Assembly (NCBI RefSeq): GCF_004335015.1
Contig: NZ_RQRU01000002.1
Coordinates: forward strand, 620,001 to 684,000
Reading direction: 5' to 3'
From: Psychrobacter pygoscelis
GTDB taxonomy: Bacteria > Pseudomonadota > Gammaproteobacteria > Pseudomonadales > Moraxellaceae
Length of the DNA stretch: 64,000 nucleotides
A program made the translations under genes and the position numbers. Positions 59,788-64,000 of this stretch are shown in pieces (the first letter of the stretch is position 1; every line of letters starts with the position of its first letter). The notes beneath the pieces are model-generated. The model ran no database searches and had not been told where the DNA came from. It saw only the letters and a list, made by a program, of their open reading frames with translations.

Positions 59788-60117
59788 TAATAGCACTCCT
59801 TGTTATTAACGTTATTGAAAGGATTGAAGATAATATAAAGACGCAGACTGTGAAACAACGTCATCAGTTTTGCTTGATAAATAAAAGCTCTACAACAAAA
59901 AACCTACTTATGATTGACGATAAAAACAACCCTAGCTAGATAAAGAAAGACCAATCGCCGTAGGGTTGAATCAAAAAGTCTTTTAACTTAACCACTTATC
60001 TGCTTTACAGCTTACGCCATTGATCAAAAATAAAAAAAGCATTGGTCACTACTGAACCAATGCTTCTTCATTATCTCCTTACACTAATATCAACTATCAA
60101 ATATTAGCAGGATAATA
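59788..60117. other. 330-base spacer
   Basis: No coding-like frame. It contains the baeRF-gene terminator and probably the promoter of the tandem GST-N gene. Confidence 0.45.
60031..60070 (-). terminator. Terminator of the baeRF-type gene
   Basis: Minus strand: AAGCATTGGT, a 9-base loop and ACCAATGCTT followed by five more T. Confidence 0.88.
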
Positions 60118-61227
60118 TTAGTAGCGAGTGACTAGCGCGATGGGCTGCTCCTCACCCATAATGTCTTCAGGTAAGAAGACCACATCACCACCATTATGCA
60201 TGACATGCTCGATGATGTCACCTACTGCATCGTCAGTCACCCCATCAGCGGTAGCATCGTCGGCGATCTGTAGAGTTTGTGCTTTTTCATCGATTGTTGC
60301 AGGCTGGATATAGCCTTTACGCACATATAGTGTCTCACCAGCACCTTGGAAAGCCGACTGATAGACTTCTTGTAAGTCCGTACGTAACAAGTCACTACCA
60401 CGAGCCACATCAATCTCACCCAAAGCTTTTTCATGTAATGATTTACGATAGCTTTCGACGGCTTCTTGTACACCATCAATGATATGCTGCGCACTACCAT
60501 CTTCGAGGTCTGTAACATTATCAACAGTCGCGATAATATTTTCAGGGCGGTCACAGACTTCTTTATAGAAGCTAATGTTACGCGCATCACCAACGATAAC
60601 TAGTGGCATCTTATGATCGCCCCATAGCTCTTGAACACTCTTATCAACACGGTTTAAGAACTCTTTTAGATAGTTATCTTCATTTGAAGCTGCTGAACGG
60701 TCAGCACCGCTAGTGGTATAGAGCGTGGTGTTCTCAATTGGGAATGGGATGTTGTCCATATGGTTTTGCTGATCGTCATTCTTATCAAACTCCATCACCA
60801 CTCTATCATTTGACGCTTCGATCAAGCGAGCATGCTGACGGGTAATAACAACGGCATAATAATGGACTGCGCTGGCCATATCACGGACTAGATCACGAGT
60901 GGCGAAACGATCAGAGACAATCACTCGCTCTTCGGTATCGAGCGGCATACGGATCACTTGCGCATCATCAACACTGGCAAAGATTGCTAAGGTATCAAGA
61001 TTATAGTTATGATCTAGCTCATCCGTCTTAGCATGAATATTCTCTAAGATAGTAGCCGCTGTGCGTTTGTCATATTCGTTAGTAATGCGCTCTTCGGCAA
61101 TTTTTAATTGGTTCTTTAACGCAATATGGTCTTGTTGATTGGCTGGATGCTCACGGTGGGTGGTAACAAAAATGCTCACAGCAGGGTTGGCAGTGGTAGC
61201 ACGAAGACTCTTAAGAGTGGCTTTCAT
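60118..61227 (-). CDS. Release-factor-fold protein of the baeRF (family 3-like) group
   Basis: 369 residues, cytoplasmic. It begins with KATLKSLRATTANPAVSIFV and has VHYYAVVITRQHARLIEASN, PLVIVGDARNISFYKEVC and a C-terminal HVMHNGGDVVFLPEDIMGE, which matches bacterial proteins related to archaeo-eukaryotic peptide release factor eRF1. No GGQ motif is seen, so peptide release is not expected. Roles in ribosome rescue or stress have been suggested for the group but are unproven. AAAGGA before ATG supports the start. Monocistronic. Confidence 0.65.
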   Translation of the reverse strand: MKATLKSLRATTANPAVSIFVTTHREHPANQQDHIALKNQLKIAEERITNEYDKRTAATILENIHAKTDELDHNYNLDTLAIFASVDDAQVIRMPLDTEERVIVSDRFATRDLVRDMASAVHYYAVVITRQHARLIEASNDRVVMEFDKNDDQQNHMDNIPFPIENTTLYTTSGADRSAASNEDNYLKEFLNRVDKSVQELWGDHKMPLVIVGDARNISFYKEVCDRPENIIATVDNVTDLEDGSAQHIIDGVQEAVESYRKSLHEKALGEIDVARGSDLLRTDLQEVYQSAFQGAGETLYVRKGYIQPATIDEKAQTLQIADDATADGVTDDAVGDIIEHVMHNGGDVVFLPEDIMGEEQPIALVTRY

Positions 61228-61940
61228 AAATTATCCTTTTAAATTTTAATAAGATTTCAAATGTCTTGTTTTTAGAGAGAAAAGTAATCACTAGTCAATC
61301 GACTAAACATCACATACTTAACATACAAGAAGCTATTGCAAAATAATGCTTTTCCTAAAATATGGCTCTCCGAATGTGATGACTAATACAGTCATCTAAT
61401 ATCCATCTAACATCAAAGAGACCTACTACAATGTGTAATACATCCTATTGATATTACTTTATCAAGCTTAATCCTTAAAGACCATAAGCTCTTTACAAGC
61501 AATTCGTGAACCTTTGTAATATATGTTAAAAAATTAGTAATTTTAGTTGTCGCGAGTATCTGATTTAGGTTATTTATTTTAACGGCTGACTTTTAATAAC
61601 CATTCTTATTGACTCAAAGCTGACCCATGGTAATCAGTAACCAGTAAAAAGCGGAAAAATAAGCAATTGGATTCTAATCGCCATTCATTAAACTTCCATG
61701 TGAGTAGACTTAATTGGCATTTGGCTTGTATTTATAAGTATCTACACCCATCATAAATAATATGCTCACCCTATAGTTGCCCGATAACAAGTTAACAAGA
61801 ATAATGATTGCGGCTATAGATAGATTTTGAACTGTGAAATTTCACTTTCAGAAGGGCTGCAACTATAAATCTCATATTCTAATTAATTGCTTTTATTATA
61901 TAAATTATTTTGACACTACCCTATACCTTGGAAATAAACT
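61228..61940. other. 713-base divergent spacer
   Basis: AT-rich, no supported gene. A perfect 12-base palindrome, GTGAAATTTCAC, lies at 61834-61845, about 95 bases before prlC, and could be an operator. Confidence 0.45.
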
Positions 61941-64000
61941 ATGGCTACCACAACTGATTCATCTTTAACCACTACTTTCGCTGATGCCCTACGTCTGGTT
62001 GATTTTGCTGATGTAACACCACCGCAGCTAAATCAACGTATTATTGAGGCCATTAATGACGCCAATAGTTATCTGGATGACTTGGAAACCAGCAGTGCAG
62101 ACAGCATCTCTGCTGATACAGCTTTAGCAGATATTATAGAATTTGATCACATCAATCTCGCTATCGATCGCAGTTGGGGAATTTTATCTCATCTTAATAG
62201 CGTGACCAGTAATGACGAGATTCGTAAGGTTCATCACGAGCTACTGCCAACGCTATCTGCCTTTAGTACCCGCGTAGGACAGCATCAGCCGCTATTTTCT
62301 CGCTATCAAGCCATAAAAGAGGATAGAGATTTTTTTGCGTCCTTAAATCCTGCGCGCCAACGGGCTACCGAGCTTGCGCTGCGTAGTTTTGAGCTATCTG
62401 GCGTCGCCCTGCCAAAGGAGCAGCAAGCGCAGTATGCTGATATCCAAAGTCAGTTATCCACCTTATCTGCCAAGTTTTCGGACAATATTTTAGACGCGAC
62501 GCAGGCCTTTGCCTTGCCTTTAGAAGACGCTCAGTTAGCGGGAATTACCGATAGTGGTCTTGCGATGCTAGCGCAGGCCGGTGAGCAATATAAAGCCAAG
62601 CTTATAGAAAAGGGCCTTAAATCAGCGATCCAAGTCCAAGCGCTGCCGACACCATATTATGTGGCTACGCTAGATATTCCTGTGTATCTGGCAGTTATGA
62701 CGCATAGCGATGACCGCGGCTTACGGGAGCAGCTCTATAAGGCCTTTGTAACGCGAGCCTCTGAGCTTGACTCGCATACCAATGCTCAGGGCGAGTCTTT
62801 AAACAATGCCGATATCATGGCGCAAATATTATCGCTGCGAACCCAAAAGGCCAAGCTATTAGGCTTTGATAATTATGCTGACGTGTCATTATCTACCAAA
62901 ATGGCGGACAACGCTGGAGTCGTCGAAACTTTTTTGCGTGATTTAGCGCAGCAGGCTACGCCATCGGCCAAGCATGATCTTGAGCAGCTGCAATCGGCCG
63001 CACAAGCTTTAGGTATCGATGAATTACAGGCATGGGATAATGCTTATGTCGCTGAAAAAGTGAAGCAGGATAAATTTGCCTTATCACAAGAAGAGATTCG
63101 TCCCTATTTTCCGCTACCAAAGGTCATCTCAGGACTGTTCAAGATAGTTAATACCCTATATGGTATCCGCGCCCAAGAGCACTCAAATGAGGTATCGCGC
63201 TGGCATGATGACGTACGTTTTTACCAGCTTTTCGATGCAGATGACAGTCTCATTGGTGGGTTTTATCTGGATCTTTATGCAAGACAAGGCAAACGCGGCG
63301 GCGCTTGGATGAGTGGCTTTCAACCGCGGTATGATTATGAGCCTGCTGGCACCGCTAGTTACAATCAATTGCCAGTGTGCTTTATGGTGGGCAACTTTAC
63401 GCCGCCTAATGGTGACCAGCCAAGCCTATTGACCCATAACGAAGTGCTGACTTTATTTCATGAATTCGGTCATGGCTTGCATCACCTACTGACTACCGTC
63501 AATGTTGGCGACGTCGCGGGCGTCAATGGTGTTGAATGGGATGCCGTCGAGTTGCCCAGTCAGTTTATGGAAAACTGGGCTTGGAATAATCAGGGTATTG
63601 CCCTCATTAGCGCTCACGTGGACACAGGCGAGCCGCTGCCACAAGATAAGCTTGACGCTCTACTTGCTGCAAAGAATTTCCAAAGTGGCATGCAGACGCT
63701 ACGGCAGATAGAGTTTGCGCTATTTGATTTACTGATTCATTCAGCGACGCCAGCACCTGATTATCAAGGCATCCTTGCCACTCTCGATGACGTGCGTCGT
63801 GACATTGCCATTACCCAGACCCCCGACTATAACCGCTTTGCCAATGGCTTTAGTCATATCTTCGCAGGTGGCTACGCGGCAGGATACTATTCCTACAAAT
63901 GGGCAGAGCTATTGTCTGCTGATGCCTTTAGTAAGTTCGAAGAGGAAGGTATCTTTAACCCTAATACTGGCAAAGCTTTTAGAGAGCGTATCCTTGCTAT
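61941..64000 (+). CDS. prlC: Oligopeptidase A (M3 family), partial
   Basis: ATG at 61941 with GGAA upstream; the frame is open to the right edge, so about 686 of some 690 residues are visible. The zinc site is FHEFGHGLHH, with His507, Glu508 and His511, and the third ligand Glu in NGVEWDAVELPSQFMENWAW. The C-terminal GYAAGYYSYKWAE motif of M3 peptidases is present. It degrades small peptides in the cytoplasm, including signal-peptide fragments. Confidence 0.95.
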   Translation, partial: MATTTDSSLTTTFADALRLVDFADVTPPQLNQRIIEAINDANSYLDDLETSSADSISADTALADIIEFDHINLAIDRSWGILSHLNSVTSNDEIRKVHHELLPTLSAFSTRVGQHQPLFSRYQAIKEDRDFFASLNPARQRATELALRSFELSGVALPKEQQAQYADIQSQLSTLSAKFSDNILDATQAFALPLEDAQLAGITDSGLAMLAQAGEQYKAKLIEKGLKSAIQVQALPTPYYVATLDIPVYLAVMTHSDDRGLREQLYKAFVTRASELDSHTNAQGESLNNADIMAQILSLRTQKAKLLGFDNYADVSLSTKMADNAGVVETFLRDLAQQATPSAKHDLEQLQSAAQALGIDELQAWDNAYVAEKVKQDKFALSQEEIRPYFPLPKVISGLFKIVNTLYGIRAQEHSNEVSRWHDDVRFYQLFDADDSLIGGFYLDLYARQGKRGGAWMSGFQPRYDYEPAGTASYNQLPVCFMVGNFTPPNGDQPSLLTHNEVLTLFHEFGHGLHHLLTTVNVGDVAGVNGVEWDAVELPSQFMENWAWNNQGIALISAHVDTGEPLPQDKLDALLAAKNFQSGMQTLRQIEFALFDLLIHSATPAPDYQGILATLDDVRRDIAITQTPDYNRFANGFSHIFAGGYAAGYYSYKWAELLSADAFSKFEEEGIFNPNTGKAFRERILA

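Noticed and set aside
60237..60593. 118-codon minus frame in the baeRF gene
   Set aside because: Out-of-frame shadow; the longer frame has coherent structure and a ribosome-binding site.

Overview
The window looks like a Moraxellaceae chromosome, most likely Psychrobacter. The basis is inference from gene content and order: sucA-sucB-lpdA-sucC-sucD next to sdhCDAB with a divergent gltA, argH beside an AlgZ/AlgR-type two-component pair and hemC-hemD, a lone pstSCAB-phoU operon, and moderate GC with AT-rich spacers. No rRNA, tRNA, CRISPR array or intact insertion sequence was found.

Region 1 (1-9090, minus strand) is an AT-rich surface-polysaccharide locus cut by the left edge. Six genes overlap or nearly touch: an SMP-30-type sugar lactonase, a GT2 glycosyltransferase, a CMP-sugar (acylneuraminate/Kdo-type) cytidylyltransferase, a 2-hydroxyacid dehydrogenase, an SDR oxidoreductase and a two-domain glycosyltransferase. 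Upstream lie a coiled-coil protein with a degenerate sulfotransferase-like head, and galE. The combination suggests synthesis and transfer of an unusual CMP-activated sugar acid. No synthase or aldolase is visible, so this is the most interesting system here.

Region 2 (9111-25360) is central carbon metabolism: 2-oxoglutarate dehydrogenase and succinyl-CoA synthetase (sucABlpdCD), succinate dehydrogenase (sdhCDAB) and, divergently, citrate synthase (gltA). Almost every intercistronic gap holds an inverted repeat. A 2.1 kb gene-poor spacer separates sdhC from gltA and contains a short GC-richer island with a curious 34-codon frame.

Region 3 (25500-38340) is housekeeping: a lipoprotein, a small HExxH protein, rarA, ribB with a degenerate GTP cyclohydrolase half, a thioesterase, the haem branch (hemC, hemD, hemX-like), an AlgR/AlgZ-like LytTR regulator and atypical sensor, argH (head-to-head and overlapping with the sensor), and yggX.

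Region 4 (38377-46607) holds the phosphate regulon operon pstSCAB-phoU with a convincing Pho box, and thiC under a TPP riboswitch.

Region 5 (46608-64000) is mixed: an interrupted small ORF, class I fructose-bisphosphate aldolase, a fructosamine kinase flanked by a direct repeat, an MsbA-like ABC exporter, a GlcG/HbpS-like secreted protein, an alpha/beta hydrolase paired with alkB, a lipoprotein, an EcsC-family protein, a quinone-oxidoreductase-like enzyme, an endonuclease/exonuclease/phosphatase-family protein, a tandem GST-N/glutaredoxin-fold protein, a baeRF-type release-factor-fold protein, and oligopeptidase A (prlC) cut by the right edge.
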